Origin: Nitrospinales bacterium
GTDB lineage: Bacteria > Nitrospinota_A > UBA7883 > JACRGQ01
NCBI GenBank assembly: GCA_023248495.1
Contig: JAHFEK010000003.1
Span: 1 to 45,636 of the forward strand
Length of the DNA stretch: 45,636 nucleotides
Reading direction: 5' to 3'
The position numbers were made by a program, and so were the translations under genes. Shown here one piece after another: positions 17,924 to 26,408 of this stretch. The notes below the pieces were generated by a model. The model searched no databases. It was not told the DNA's origin and saw only the letters and a list, made by a program, of their open reading frames with translations. The first letter of the stretch is position 1, and each line of letters opens with the position of its first letter.

Positions 17924-18661
17924 CTAATTACGTTTGAGCCGCCGTACTTCCTTTATAAGTCCGTAGAAAAGGTTTTGCTCGCGCGCGTCCAGGTTGGCGC
18001 GGTCAAAGATGTCTTTCACTTTTTCCGTTACGGACGGAGCCCCCATGTTCAGTTCGGCGAACAGGGCGCCCATCTCTTCGTAAAACCTGGCTCGCCGCGC
18101 TATGGGCAATTTAATTTTTCGCTCAGCGGATTCGATGTCCGGCTTGCCATCAAGGCAAAGGCGCACTTCCAGGCAGACCATCGCCACCGCTTGCGCGAGG
18201 TTGATGGAGGGGAAGGCGGGGTCGACCGGTATTGCGAGCACTTTGCCGCAACGGTCGAGATCCTCGCGCGCGAGTCCGTATTTTTCCGAGCCAAAGACCA
18301 CCGCCACCCGGTTGCCCCGCGCGAGGGCGGCGATCTCCCGCGCGGCGGCGGCGATGCCGAGCGATTCCCCCTGTTTCATCCGATGACTGGTGGCGAACGC
18401 GATGTGATAATCGCCGACCGCTTCGGAGAAGCCGGGGCTTATGGCGGCGTTTTCCAAAATATCTTCCGCGCCCCTGATCATGCGTATGGCGGCCAGATGG
18501 CCGTATTCGGTTGGGTTTACCATGTGCAGGTTTGAAAAGCCGAGGTTCTTCATAACGCGGCAGACTGCGCCAATGTTGGCCGCGTGACGGGTGCGGTCAA
18601 GGACTATCCCTATGTTGTTGAGCGTGGCGGATAGGATTACTTCGCTCCTTTGTTGTCCCAC
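17924..18661 (-). CDS. trmJ: TrmJ-like tRNA/rRNA 2'-O-methyltransferase (SpoU family)
   Basis: 245 residues. SPOUT-fold motifs: RHAANIGAVCRVMKNLGF (motif 1), VAVVFGSEKYGLAREDL (motif 2) and IPVDPAFPSINLAQAVAM (motif 3), followed by a C-terminal extension as in TrmJ, which methylates the ribose at position 32 of the tRNA anticodon loop using S-adenosylmethionine. Assignment to TrmJ rather than another SpoU member is likely, not certain. The GTG start at 18661 overlaps the adenylate cyclase reading frame by 25 nt; no better start lies inside. A tRNA gene follows 50 nt downstream on the same strand. Confidence 0.85.
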   Translation of the reverse strand: MGQQRSEVILSATLNNIGIVLDRTRHAANIGAVCRVMKNLGFSNLHMVNPTEYGHLAAIRMIRGAEDILENAAISPGFSEAVGDYHIAFATSHRMKQGESLGIAAAAREIAALARGNRVAVVFGSEKYGLAREDLDRCGKVLAIPVDPAFPSINLAQAVAMVCLEVRLCLDGKPDIESAERKIKLPIARRARFYEEMGALFAELNMGAPSVTEKVKDIFDRANLDAREQNLFYGLIKEVRRLKRN

Positions 18662-20178
18662 AGGCCCTTCATTTTACTGACTAAGGATCCGGCGGGCGTG
18701 GTGGAGGTGAACATTTCCGGCACCGGCTTATCGAGGACGTTCAACAACGCCAGCCGGTACGAGCAGATTGTGATGACGGCTTTTTCCGCCAGAATGACCG
18801 GCTGCGTTTTTGGGATGATTTTGCCATCCACCAACGTGCCATTGTTGGATCCCATATCCTCGATGAATACCTGGCCGTTTTCCTCCCATATCTTCGCGTG
18901 GCGGCGGCTTATGAGGCTGTCGTTCAGCCGTATTTGGGCCTCTTCGTGGCGGCCGATAATTTTTTCCTCGCCGGTAACCGGGAATTCATGGAATTCTTTG
19001 TCGGGGCCGAAGGTGACGAGCTTGTACTTCTGCGACATTGCCCCCATGATCATCGTCGCGGCGGCTTCGCTCCCGGCCGGCGGGGCCGATGCCCGCTGGG
19101 CGCCGGTCGGCTCCACAAAGGTGACGCGAATTTCCCCCAGCGATATTTCATCGCCGAAAGTCAGTTCTTTTTTCGTCACCTGCCCGCCGTTGACGGTGGT
19201 GCCAATGCGGCTGCCGAGGTCTTCGATGAAATACTTTCCGTTCTCCAGCGTGATTTTGGAGTGATGGCGGGAAATGTAGCTTTCATCCAGCACCACATCG
19301 CTGTCCGGCGCGCGGCCAATGACCGTTTCGGGCTGGTTGAGGTGGACGATCCGTTTGCCGCGGTCGGCTTCTTCGATGACGATACTCGGCCCGGTGGCGC
19401 CGGTTTCCGCGGCGACCTGTTTGGAGCTTTTTTGGAATTTGAACATCTGGCTCTGGGTGAGTATGGAGCTGGTGGACGCGGCTTTTTTCTTCTCTTCCAC
19501 GGTAAACGCCTTGGGGGCTTTCTTGTCCGCCGCGATCTCTTCCGGAATCCAGAAAGCTTTATAAATCTTGAAGGGCTCTTTTTTGCCCTTGAGGGACGAC
19601 AGCTTCTGGAATGAGCAGTAAATCTCGTCCTTGTCCGCCAACGCGTTGTAGGTTTCCTCCGAAAGGTACACTTCGCCGGGGTTGCCCTGCGTTTCTATGC
19701 GGGAGGCCACATTCACCACATCGCCGTAAATGTCTTTTTTCTCCACCAGTCCCTGCCCGATGTGTATTCCGATACGCACCTGGATCGGCACTTTGGGGTG
19801 CTTGGTATTGTTGAATTCGATGACGCTTTTCTGGATTTGCACACCGCAGCGGACGGCGTCCTGCGGCGCGTCAAAGTAGGAGAGGGTGCCATCCCCCATT
19901 GTTTTCACCAAGTGGCCGTGCTGCTGCTCGATAATCGGGAAAACGATTTTGTTGTGCTGCTCGATCAATAAACGGGCCACCAAGTTGCCCTCCTCTTCGG
20001 CGAGGGCGGTGGAACCTTTCATATCCGTGAACATAACCGTAATGTTTTTGGTGTATTTGTTGCGCAGCAGCTCATCCAGCCGTTCGCGCTCTTCCAGCAG
20101 ACGGCCGAGATCGCCGGAAACCGACGCGGTGGGGTCGGCCTCTTCTCCGTCAAAGGGCTTTTTAGTATCTTCGCTCAT
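18637..20178 (-). CDS. Class III adenylate cyclase with two FHA domains
   Basis: 513 residues. The cyclase domain (about 45-200) has the metal-binding aspartates in MFTDMKGST and MGDGTL, the adenine-selecting Lys in HLVKTMGDG, and the transition-state Asn and Arg in YGDVVNVASRIE, so it should be active on ATP. Two FHA domains follow: the first (about 285-350) with IGRAPDSDVVLD and ISRHHSKI, the second (about 400-470) with IIGRH, ISRRHAKI and GSNNGTLVDG. FHA domains bind phosphothreonine peptides, which ties cAMP synthesis to protein phosphorylation. No membrane segments. ATG with GGAGAG upstream. It overlaps the methyltransferase gene downstream. Confidence 0.93.
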   Translation of the reverse strand: MSEDTKKPFDGEEADPTASVSGDLGRLLEERERLDELLRNKYTKNITVMFTDMKGSTALAEEEGNLVARLLIEQHNKIVFPIIEQQHGHLVKTMGDGTLSYFDAPQDAVRCGVQIQKSVIEFNNTKHPKVPIQVRIGIHIGQGLVEKKDIYGDVVNVASRIETQGNPGEVYLSEETYNALADKDEIYCSFQKLSSLKGKKEPFKIYKAFWIPEEIAADKKAPKAFTVEEKKKAASTSSILTQSQMFKFQKSSKQVAAETGATGPSIVIEEADRGKRIVHLNQPETVIGRAPDSDVVLDESYISRHHSKITLENGKYFIEDLGSRIGTTVNGGQVTKKELTFGDEISLGEIRVTFVEPTGAQRASAPPAGSEAAATMIMGAMSQKYKLVTFGPDKEFHEFPVTGEEKIIGRHEEAQIRLNDSLISRRHAKIWEENGQVFIEDMGSNNGTLVDGKIIPKTQPVILAEKAVITICSYRLALLNVLDKPVPEMFTSTTPAGSLVSKMKGLWDNKGAK

Positions 20179-20235
20179 GTCTCTCCATGCTTTTTAAACG
20201 GCGTTCCCAAAACATACACTAGTCATCGGCTAATA

Positions 20236-20241
20236 ATTATA
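20236..20241 (-). promoter_or_regulatory. Possible -10 of the cyclase-trmJ operon
   Basis: Perfect TATAAT on the reverse strand in an AT-rich stretch, about 58 nt before the cyclase ATG. No good -35 is seen at 17 nt. Confidence 0.35.
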
Positions 20242-20359
20242 TAAATAAACAGGCGTTATCGGTGAGTGTTTTTTTAGGTGCGTGTTGGGCGGTGAAGTGA
20301 GAGGAGGCAGCCCACGGGCCGATGCAGCCAATAAACCGGGTGCCCATCACTTCGTTCGT

Positions 20360-20402
20360 GTGAAAAACACGGAACACCGTTTTCCTCCGTCCGGTTTTTC
20401 AC
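20360..20402. repeat. Inverted repeat downstream of higA
   Basis: GTGAAAAAC (20360-20368) and GTTTTTCAC (20394-20402) form a perfect 9-bp inverted repeat just beyond the higA stop. It may act as a transcript-end hairpin, but there is no U-tract. Confidence 0.4.
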
Positions 20403-20414
20403 CTCTCCCGCCTT

Positions 20415-20732
20415 TCAGGATGCCGATACGGATGCCGGGCGCGGTTTGGCGATATACCGTTTCACTTTGATTCCCTTTTCCCTGCCGCGAGCCTCTGCGA
20501 TCTCATAGGCGGTTTGTATCCGGAGAAGGGTATCCATCTTCAGGCCGAATGCTTTTTCAATCCGCAGCGCCATATCCGGGGATAAGGCCGAATGACCGTT
20601 TACCAGCGTGGAAAGAGCGGGTCTTGTCACGCCAAGGATTTCGGCGGCCTTGGTTACGGTAAGGCCAAGCGCCTCGATTATTTCCATCCTGATGAACTGT
20701 CCCGGATGGGAGGGACGCGCCATGCGTATCAT
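20415..20732 (-). CDS. higA: HigA-type antitoxin (XRE family)
   Basis: About 105 residues. RPSHPGQFIRMEIIEALGL is the HigA/VapI N-terminal signature, followed by a helix-turn-helix (VTKAAEILGVTRPALSTLVN) and ALSPDMALRIEKAFG. HigA neutralises HigB and represses its own operon. Four in-frame ATGs cluster at 20741, 20738, 20732 and 20723. The AGGAG overlapping the first is best spaced for 20732, which I chose. It starts 15 nt after the toxin stop, in the toxin-first order usual for higBA. Confidence 0.9.
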   Translation of the reverse strand: MIRMARPSHPGQFIRMEIIEALGLTVTKAAEILGVTRPALSTLVNGHSALSPDMALRIEKAFGLKMDTLLRIQTAYEIAEARGREKGIKVKRYIAKPRPASVSAS

Positions 20733-20747
20733 CAACATCATCTCCTT

Positions 20748-21038
20748 TTAGTGATAGTCTTCAAAATTCAGGTCGAAGATTTCCCCTTTGTCTTGGTCAA
20801 CCTTGAATGTGATTCGCCAGTTACGGGTAACCATCAGGCTCCATGTTCCTTTTCGGTCTCCGGATAATTGATGGGCTTTCCAGCTTGGGATTTCCCGGAG
20901 TTCCTTAACATCCCCCATCTCCTGCAGGAAGGTAACGATGTTGCGCGCCTTTTCAACAATCGACGGGGATAATCCCGATGTGTCATTGCGTTCGATAAAA
21001 CGCCGCAGTCCCCGGTGGGTCACATTCCGAACATCCAT
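20748..21038 (-). CDS. higB: HigB-type toxin (RelE fold mRNA interferase)
   Basis: 96 residues. RGLRRFIERNDTSGLSP near the N-terminus, LREIPSWKAHQLSGDRKG and the C-terminal block NWRITFKVDQDKGEIFDLNFEDYH are typical of the HigB/RelE ribosome-dependent mRNA interferase family. It cleaves translated mRNA when free of HigA. The ATG at 21038 has no Shine-Dalgarno; a near-consensus promoter (21045-21073) places transcription start at or next to this A, so the toxin message may be leaderless, giving low toxin relative to antitoxin. Confidence 0.9.
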   Translation of the reverse strand: MDVRNVTHRGLRRFIERNDTSGLSPSIVEKARNIVTFLQEMGDVKELREIPSWKAHQLSGDRKGTWSLMVTRNWRITFKVDQDKGEIFDLNFEDYH

Positions 21039-21044
21039 GGCAAA

Positions 21045-21073
21045 ATGCTATCAAAGTATGTGTTAGGTGTCAA
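21045..21073 (-). promoter_or_regulatory. Promoter of higBA, leaderless
   Basis: Reverse strand TTGACA (21068-21073, perfect), 17-nt spacer, TAGCAT (21045-21050). The -10 ends 6 nt before the higB ATG. Confidence 0.65.
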
Positions 21074-21093
21074 GCAACGCTTAACGCACCTAA
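21063..21093. promoter_or_regulatory. Candidate HigA operator (inverted repeat over the higBA -35)
   Basis: TTAGGTG (21063-21069) and CACCTAA (21087-21093) form a perfect 7-bp inverted repeat spaced 17 nt and covering the -35 hexamer. This is where an autoregulating HigA would be expected to bind. It could also affect the hemW promoter 20 nt further on. Confidence 0.45.
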
Positions 21094-21113
21094 TTTGAAG
21101 ACGGACGGCGGAA

Positions 21114-21142
21114 TTGGAAGTAATGGCGCAAAGGTTTATATT
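21114..21142 (+). promoter_or_regulatory. Predicted promoter of hemW, leaderless
   Basis: TTGGAA (21114-21119), 17-nt spacer, TATATT (21137-21142). The -10 ends 6 nt before the ATG at 21149; no Shine-Dalgarno. Confidence 0.55.
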
Positions 21143-21148
21143 AACGGG

Positions 21149-22279
21149 ATGCCGGAAAAAGCGTCCTTATACATCCACATTCCATTTTGCCGCTCCAAGT
21201 GCGCGTATTGCGATTTTCCTTCGTTCGCCGGCCTTGAGCGCCTGATGGAACCGTATGGCGCGGCCTTGGCGCGGGAAATTGACGCTACCCCCAAAGTGGT
21301 GGCACCGACAGTTTACATAGGGGGCGGAACGCCTTCGCACTTTCCCGCGCAGCTTATGGAAAAGGTGCTGGGGCGGATAACGGATCATTTCAGCATCGAA
21401 GAAGGGGCGGAATTCACCGTAGAGGCGAATCCCGGGACGGCTTCGGAAGAACTTTTTGATATCTGGCGCCGGAACGGGGTAAATCGATTGAGCATCGGCG
21501 TGCAAAGCTTCAACGACCGGCTGCTAAAGAATATTGGCCGCGGCCATACCTCCGCCGAGGCGCGGGAAACCTTTGCCGCCGCGCGCGCCGCCGGATTTGA
21601 CAACGTCTCGCTCGATCTCATCTACGGCCTTCCGGGCCAGGGGATGGACGGCCTGAAAAAGGATATGGGGACGTTGCTTGAGCTGCGGCCGGAGCATGTT
21701 TCCGTCTACCAGTTGATTCTGGAGGAGGGAACCCCGCTGGAAAAAATGGTGGGCGAAGGAACCGTTCGGCTGCCGGATGATGACGAAACCTGCGAAATGG
21801 GTGACGCCGTAACCGTTGCGCTGGAGGAAGCCGGGTACTGCCACTACGAGATATCGAATTACGCCCTGCCCGGACACGAATGCCGTCACAACACCGCTTG
21901 CTGGCTGGGGAAACCATTTTTGGGATTGGGGAGCGGGGCGCATTCTTTTTTGAATGGCAGGCGTTTGGAAAATCCGGTTGATGTGGAAAAATATATACGC
22001 CTGACTCAGAGCCAAGGGTGCGCGTCCAGTGAAATAATCACAGATGAAAAAGCGTGTATCATGGATTATCTGATAATGAGATTACGCTTAATAAACAAAG
22101 ATATAGAATATGAAGAGGTAAGTAATGCATTAAATATAAATTTCAAGGAGCGATTCAAAACACCCCTTGTTAAGCTTCAAAGTGAAAAGTATATAACAGT
22201 GACCAATTCGTCGCTCAGATTAAGCAAGAAAGGGATACAGTATTTGGATAACGTCCTCCTTGAATTTTCAAAGGTGTGA
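21149..22279 (+). CDS. hemW: HemW, radical SAM haem chaperone (coproporphyrinogen oxidase-like)
   Basis: 376 residues. Starts MPEKASLYIHIPFCRSKCAYC, with the radical-SAM Cys triad of CxxxCxxC, then YIGGGTPS, EANPG, NRLSIGVQSFND, LDLIYGLPGQ and YEISNYALPGHECRHN, as in HemW/HemN. It lacks the HemN N-terminal extension, which supports HemW, a haem-binding chaperone, rather than a true oxidase. The last 80 or so codons (from about 22030) are much richer in A and T than the rest, although the protein still looks like a HemW C-terminus. The ATG at 21149 is preferred over an upstream in-frame start because the family begins here and the promoter abuts it. Confidence 0.92.
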   Translation: MPEKASLYIHIPFCRSKCAYCDFPSFAGLERLMEPYGAALAREIDATPKVVAPTVYIGGGTPSHFPAQLMEKVLGRITDHFSIEEGAEFTVEANPGTASEELFDIWRRNGVNRLSIGVQSFNDRLLKNIGRGHTSAEARETFAAARAAGFDNVSLDLIYGLPGQGMDGLKKDMGTLLELRPEHVSVYQLILEEGTPLEKMVGEGTVRLPDDDETCEMGDAVTVALEEAGYCHYEISNYALPGHECRHNTACWLGKPFLGLGSGAHSFLNGRRLENPVDVEKYIRLTQSQGCASSEIITDEKACIMDYLIMRLRLINKDIEYEEVSNALNINFKERFKTPLVKLQSEKYITVTNSSLRLSKKGIQYLDNVLLEFSKV

Positions 22280-22312
22280 TAATATGCACAACAATAGAGG
22301 AGAGGTCATGCC

Positions 22313-23791
22313 ATGTCAGACAATCGTATAAAAATATTCAAGGATATTTCCGAGATTGTTACCGCAACAATCGATTTGGATAATCTTTTGGACGTTATCA
22401 TCGTCACCGCCACTAAAATAATGAACGCGAAAGCGAGTTCACTGCTATTGAAGGACGAGAAAACCGGCAAGCTCTTTTTCCATATCGCCACGGGCGACAA
22501 AAAGGAAGAAGTAAAGCTGTACGAGTTGGACAAAGGCGAGGGGATCGCCGGTTGGGTCGCGGAAAACGGCAAACCGGTGCTGGTGGCCGATGTAAAAGAA
22601 GACCCCCGCTGGAATAATAAGATATCCTCCGCCATAGGGTTTGATACCAACTCCATCGCGTGCGCTCCATTAAAGGTGGGGGAGAAGATTTTGGGGGTGA
22701 TCGAGATAATCGACCGCGCCAACGGTGAAGTGTTGTGCCAAGAGGATCTGGAAATGCTGATCGCATTCAGTGAGGTGGCCGCGGCGGCCATCTTGAAGGC
22801 GCAGGTGTATACCAACGTCAACAGGGAGAACAAGAGGCTTAAGGAAGAGCTTGGCGAGAAATTCACCATTATCGGGGAAAGCCAGGCGCTGAAAAAGGTG
22901 ATGGGCGATGCGAGCAAAGTGGCGCATTCTTCCGCCACCGTACTTATCACCGGCGAAAGCGGCACCGGCAAGGAACTGATAGCCCGTTTTATCCATAACA
23001 CCAGTCCGCGCAAAAACCATCCGTACGTTGCCGTGAACTGCGGCGCGCTGACCGAAACCTTGCTGGAGTCGGAGCTATTCGGGTACGAAAAGGGTTCCTT
23101 CACCGGCGCGGACAGTCAAAAGGCCGGCCTGTTCGAAGCGGCGCATTGCGGCACCATTTTTCTGGATGAAATCGGCGAAACGACGCCGGGTTTGCAAGTG
23201 AAGCTTTTACGCGTGCTGCAGGAAGGGGCGTTCAACCGCGTGGGCGGCATTCACCCGATAAAGGTGGATGTGCGCGTGGTGGCGGCCACCAATAAGGATT
23301 TGGAAAAGCTGGTCGAAGAGAAAAAATTCCGCGAAGACCTTTTTTACCGCCTCAACGTGGTGCGGATAAAGATGCCTTCGCTGGCCGAGCGCAAGGAGGA
23401 CATTCCGGTGTTGGCGGAACACTTTATCCGCCAGTTTCAGAAAGCCAACGTCGGCAAGGCGGAAAAAATCAGCCCCGCCGCACAGGATATGTTGATGCGT
23501 TACAACTGGCCGGGGAACATCCGGCAGTTGGAAAACGCCATCGAGCGCGCGGTCATCATGGGGAACGGCGGGGAAATCAAGCCCGCCGATTTGCCGCAGG
23601 AGATTTTACAGATAAAGGAAGGCCCCGTAACGGTGGGCCTGCCTCTCAAGGACGCGCAGGACAACTTCAAGCGTGAATTCATCCGCCGCACTCTCGCTTC
23701 GGTGGGGGGGAGTAAAACCAAAGCCGCCGTGGCGCTTGATATCCAGCGCACCTACCTTTCACGCCTCATCAAGGAGCTGGAGATCGAGTAA
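22313..23791 (+). CDS. Sigma-54-dependent transcriptional activator (GAF-AAA-Fis HTH, NifA/NorR-like)
   Basis: 492 residues. GAF sensor (about 15-165), AAA+ domain (about 185-410) with Walker A GESGTGKE, contact loop GSFTGAD (a common variant of GAFTGA), Walker [22 protein letters not shown] and [17 protein letters not shown], then a Fis-type helix-turn-helix ([20 protein letters not shown]). It hydrolyses ATP to open promoters held by sigma-54, whose gene rpoN is at 38480. The GAF domain would bind a small molecule or gas instead of using a receiver. ATG with GGAGAGG upstream. Targets are not evident in the window. Confidence 0.94.
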   Translation: MSDNRIKIFKDISEIVTATIDLDNLLDVIIVTATKIMNAKASSLLLKDEKTGKLFFHIATGDKKEEVKLYELDKGEGIAGWVAENGKPVLVADVKEDPRWNNKISSAIGFDTNSIACAPLKVGEKILGVIEIIDRANGEVLCQEDLEMLIAFSEVAAAAILKAQVYTNVNRENKRLKEELGEKFTIIGESQALKKVMGDASKVAHSSATVLITGESGTGKELIARFIHNTSPRKNHPYVAVNCGALTETLLESELFGYEKGSFTGADSQKAGLFEAAHCGTIFLDEIGETTPGLQVKLLRVLQEGAFNRVGGIHPIKVDVRVVAATNKDLEKLVEEKKFREDLFYRLNVVRIKMPSLAERKEDIPVLAEHFIRQFQKANVGKAEKISPAAQDMLMRYNWPGNIRQLENAIERAVIMGNGGEIKPADLPQEILQIKEGPVTVGLPLKDAQDNFKREFIRRTLASVGGSKTKAAVALDIQRTYLSRLIKELEIE

Positions 23792-23880
23792 CGCGCCTCG
23801 TTCTTTCGCCGGCGTATTAAGCGGAAGGGCGCGTCCGCGCCGCCAAATCGGGATCAAAAAAAATTCGTACCTGGATCAGG

Positions 23881-24567
23881 CTACCAAATATGCGGAAGAA
23901 GCCGGTATCGGGTTTTTTCGCAGTATTCCCGGTAGCCGGGCAACTCACTCGATAATACGTTCTCTTCATTTCGAATTCTAAACACCAGGGGGATCACGAT
24001 CGAGACGCTCAAGAGGCAAGCCCACCACGAGCCCAACGAAAGCAAAAAAGAAGGGAAGAGCAGTATCTGCGCCGCATACATGGGGTGCCGCACTATGGCA
24101 TAGGGCCCGGTTGTGATCACTTTCTGCCCTTGCTGTACCTCGACGATCCGCGAAGCATACCGGTTAATCTTGAATACCAAGATAATAAAGGCATAACCGG
24201 TCAGAAACAGGGCCAAAGAGAAAAGGGAAAGCCATGCGGGAACATGGGACCATCCAAACCGGTGATCGATCCCCGGCAGCACGAATACGGCGAGGAAGAA
24301 CACGTCGGTGAGAACGACGATCTTTCTTTGAATTTTTTCTTTTTCGCGGAACTGGAGCCGGTGAATCAAAAAATCGGGGTCCGCCTTTAGGAAGTGGATG
24401 CCGACTATGAACCCGGCACCGAGCAGCGCCCCGCTTACCGCCCATGCCTGCCAATAATCAATGGTTCCGGCAGCCGTGAGCAGAGCCGATAGAAAGGCCG
24501 CCATCCCGATTGGGAGCTTTAAAAAGACAATACTTTTCAATCCGCCAATGCCGTTCGCCTTGACCAT
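23881..24567 (-). CDS. Isoprenylcysteine carboxyl methyltransferase (ICMT/PEMT)-like membrane protein
   Basis: 228 residues, about five to six membrane helices. The C-terminal signature QKVITTGPYAIVRHPMYAAQ and the later RNEENVLSSELPGYREYCEKTRYRLLPHIW are those of the bacterial ICMT/PEMT-related family, which binds S-adenosylmethionine through this half. Methyl acceptor unknown: many bacterial members sit in lipid or small-molecule pathways. It starts 13 nt after the stop of the hybrid kinase with GAAGGA upstream, so it is probably the last gene of that signalling operon, which is odd company for a methyltransferase. Confidence 0.85.
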   Translation of the reverse strand: MVKANGIGGLKSIVFLKLPIGMAAFLSALLTAAGTIDYWQAWAVSGALLGAGFIVGIHFLKADPDFLIHRLQFREKEKIQRKIVVLTDVFFLAVFVLPGIDHRFGWSHVPAWLSLFSLALFLTGYAFIILVFKINRYASRIVEVQQGQKVITTGPYAIVRHPMYAAQILLFPSFLLSLGSWWACLLSVSIVIPLVFRIRNEENVLSSELPGYREYCEKTRYRLLPHIW

Positions 24568-24580
24568 CAGGCTTTTTCCT

Positions 24581-26401
24581 TCAGCCGATAAAGCGGCGGA
24601 TGCGGGGGAGCAGTTCGTCGTCGGTGGTCGGTTTTGTCACGAAGTCGTCGGCGCCGAGCATGAAGACCTTTTCCCGTTCTTCCAATCCGGCGCTGGTGAG
24701 CACGATTACCGGTATATCCCTCGCCGATTCATCCAGTTTTAGTTCCCTGATAAGCGTATAGCCGTCCATCACCGGCATTTTCAGGTCGGAGAGGATAACG
24801 TGTGGCCGTCGCGCGCGGGCGATGGCCAGCCCCTCTTTTCCATCGGCGGCGGTGATGACCGTGACATTAAGCGGGGCAAGCAGGTTGATGATCGTTTTTT
24901 CCGTGAAAGTGTCGTCTTCCACCAGCAGGAGGGTGGGGCGCACATCGGGGAGCGTGGCTAATAAAGTGGCGCCTTTATCCGGCTTGGATTCGATGAGCAG
25001 GTTGCCCCCGTGGGCGAGCATGATGTCGCGCGAAAGGGGGAGTCCCAATCCGGTGCCGCTTTCGCCGGCGGTGCCGATGGTTGAGGTTATTTCCTCGTAA
25101 CTAAAAAGCCGCGCGGCCCGCGAAGGGTCTATTCCCACGCCTGTATCGCTCACCGCGATGGTGGATGGTTTACCGTCGGGGATAAATAGCCGTATGCGAT
25201 CCCCTTTACGGCAAAATTTCACCGCGTTGCTGACGAGATTTTGCAGCACTTGATAAAAAAGGGTGGGGTCGGCGTACAGACGGTGTTTTTCGGGGATGTC
25301 GTTTTCCAGGATAACGCCTTTGGCCTGAGCCGTGGGGCCAAAGGCAATCAAAATTTTGAGCGCCAGGTAGTTCGCGTCCAGAAAGCGGAACTTCGGCTGT
25401 ATTTTACCGGTCTTGAGCCGGCTGATGCTCAACAGTTCCTCGATCAGGTCATTCATCTTTCCGGCCGAATCGATGGCGATGTTAATCCGTTTGGCGGCCT
25501 CGGGGGCAATAGGGGCGTCCGGGTCGTCCACCGCCAGTTTTAAAAAACCGATCATGGTGGCAAGCGGCCCCCGCAGGTCATGGGATACAAGCGATACGAA
25601 TTTGTCTTTCAGGCGTGTCGCCTCTTCGGCGCTTTCCTTGGCCTTGCGCAGCTCTTCTTCCGCGCGCTTGCGCTCGGTGATGTCGCGTCCGGTGGACACA
25701 AAGTGGGTGATCTCCCCCCGCTTGTCCTTGATCGGCGTGATCGATTTTTCCTCGATGTATATATGGCCATCCTTGGCGCGGTTATGAACTTCCGCGCGAT
25801 AGGTATCGCCGGAAAGAATGGTGTCCCACAGGTTTTTATAGAAGTCCCGCGGGTGGCTCCCCGATTTCAGGATAGCCGGGGTGTATCCGTGAACTTCCTC
25901 GGCGCTAAAGCCGGTGAGGCGGCTGAACGCCGGGTTGACGTATTGGATGAATCCGTCGCGTCCGGTGATGACGACGGCGTCGGCCGTTTGTTCCACCACG
26001 CTGGAGAGTTGGCGCACGGTGTCTTCCGCCTTTTTACGGATCATGACCGTTTCCACGGTTTGGGGCAGGATGGTGAGATAATTCCGTTCCGGATCCTTTA
26101 TCAGGTAATCGTACGCCCCCAGCTTCATGGCGTTCACGGCGATGTGTTCGTCGCCGCTGCCGGTGACGAAGATGACGGGTATTCCCTTTGCGCTTGGCAT
26201 CAGTTCGATGCCGGTGCCGTCCCCCAGCATGTAGTCGAGCATTATCAGGTCGTAATTGTTATGTTCCAGCTTTTCGCGGGCTTCGGCCAGGCTGCCGGCG
26301 GCATCCACGGCGTAGGGAAGGTTGTGGGCGCGCACGAGCCGCTCCACCGCCATCCGGTCGATCCTGTCGTCATCCACCAACAGGATAGTAATGTTTTTCA
26401 C
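24581..26401 (-). CDS. Hybrid histidine kinase (REC-PAS-HisKA-HATPase-REC), soluble
   Basis: 606 residues from a GTG at 26401, eight bases beyond the end of the preceding receiver gene. N-terminal receiver (about 4-120, acceptor Asp56 in LIMLDYMLGDGTG), PAS (about 135-250), HisKA with LVSHDLRGPLATM, HATPase with NLVSNAVKF, SDTGVGI and GTGLGLPLSR, and C-terminal receiver (ILSDLKMPVMDGYTLI, TKP). No membrane helices, so it likely takes phosphate from, or works with, the membrane kinase at 26849. A longer upstream reading to 26632 exists but overlaps the receiver gene and has no domain content. Core and C-terminal receiver are paralogous to the hybrid kinase at 15890. Confidence 0.92.
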   Translation of the reverse strand: MKNITILLVDDDRIDRMAVERLVRAHNLPYAVDAAGSLAEAREKLEHNNYDLIMLDYMLGDGTGIELMPSAKGIPVIFVTGSGDEHIAVNAMKLGAYDYLIKDPERNYLTILPQTVETVMIRKKAEDTVRQLSSVVEQTADAVVITGRDGFIQYVNPAFSRLTGFSAEEVHGYTPAILKSGSHPRDFYKNLWDTILSGDTYRAEVHNRAKDGHIYIEEKSITPIKDKRGEITHFVSTGRDITERKRAEEELRKAKESAEEATRLKDKFVSLVSHDLRGPLATMIGFLKLAVDDPDAPIAPEAAKRINIAIDSAGKMNDLIEELLSISRLKTGKIQPKFRFLDANYLALKILIAFGPTAQAKGVILENDIPEKHRLYADPTLFYQVLQNLVSNAVKFCRKGDRIRLFIPDGKPSTIAVSDTGVGIDPSRAARLFSYEEITSTIGTAGESGTGLGLPLSRDIMLAHGGNLLIESKPDKGATLLATLPDVRPTLLLVEDDTFTEKTIINLLAPLNVTVITAADGKEGLAIARARRPHVILSDLKMPVMDGYTLIRELKLDESARDIPVIVLTSAGLEEREKVFMLGADDFVTKPTTDDELLPRIRRFIG

Positions 26402-26408
26402 GTTCCGC

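Noticed and set aside
17662-17937. Open frame reading through the tRNA-Pro region with the string SNRRPPGPKPGALASCATS
   Set aside because: This is the well-known spurious translation of a tRNA gene on the opposite strand, not a protein.
23870-23880. Small stem CCTG/CAGG followed on the reverse strand by eight T, as terminator of the ICMT-like gene
   Set aside because: A four-base stem is too weak and the T-run is offset by six bases.
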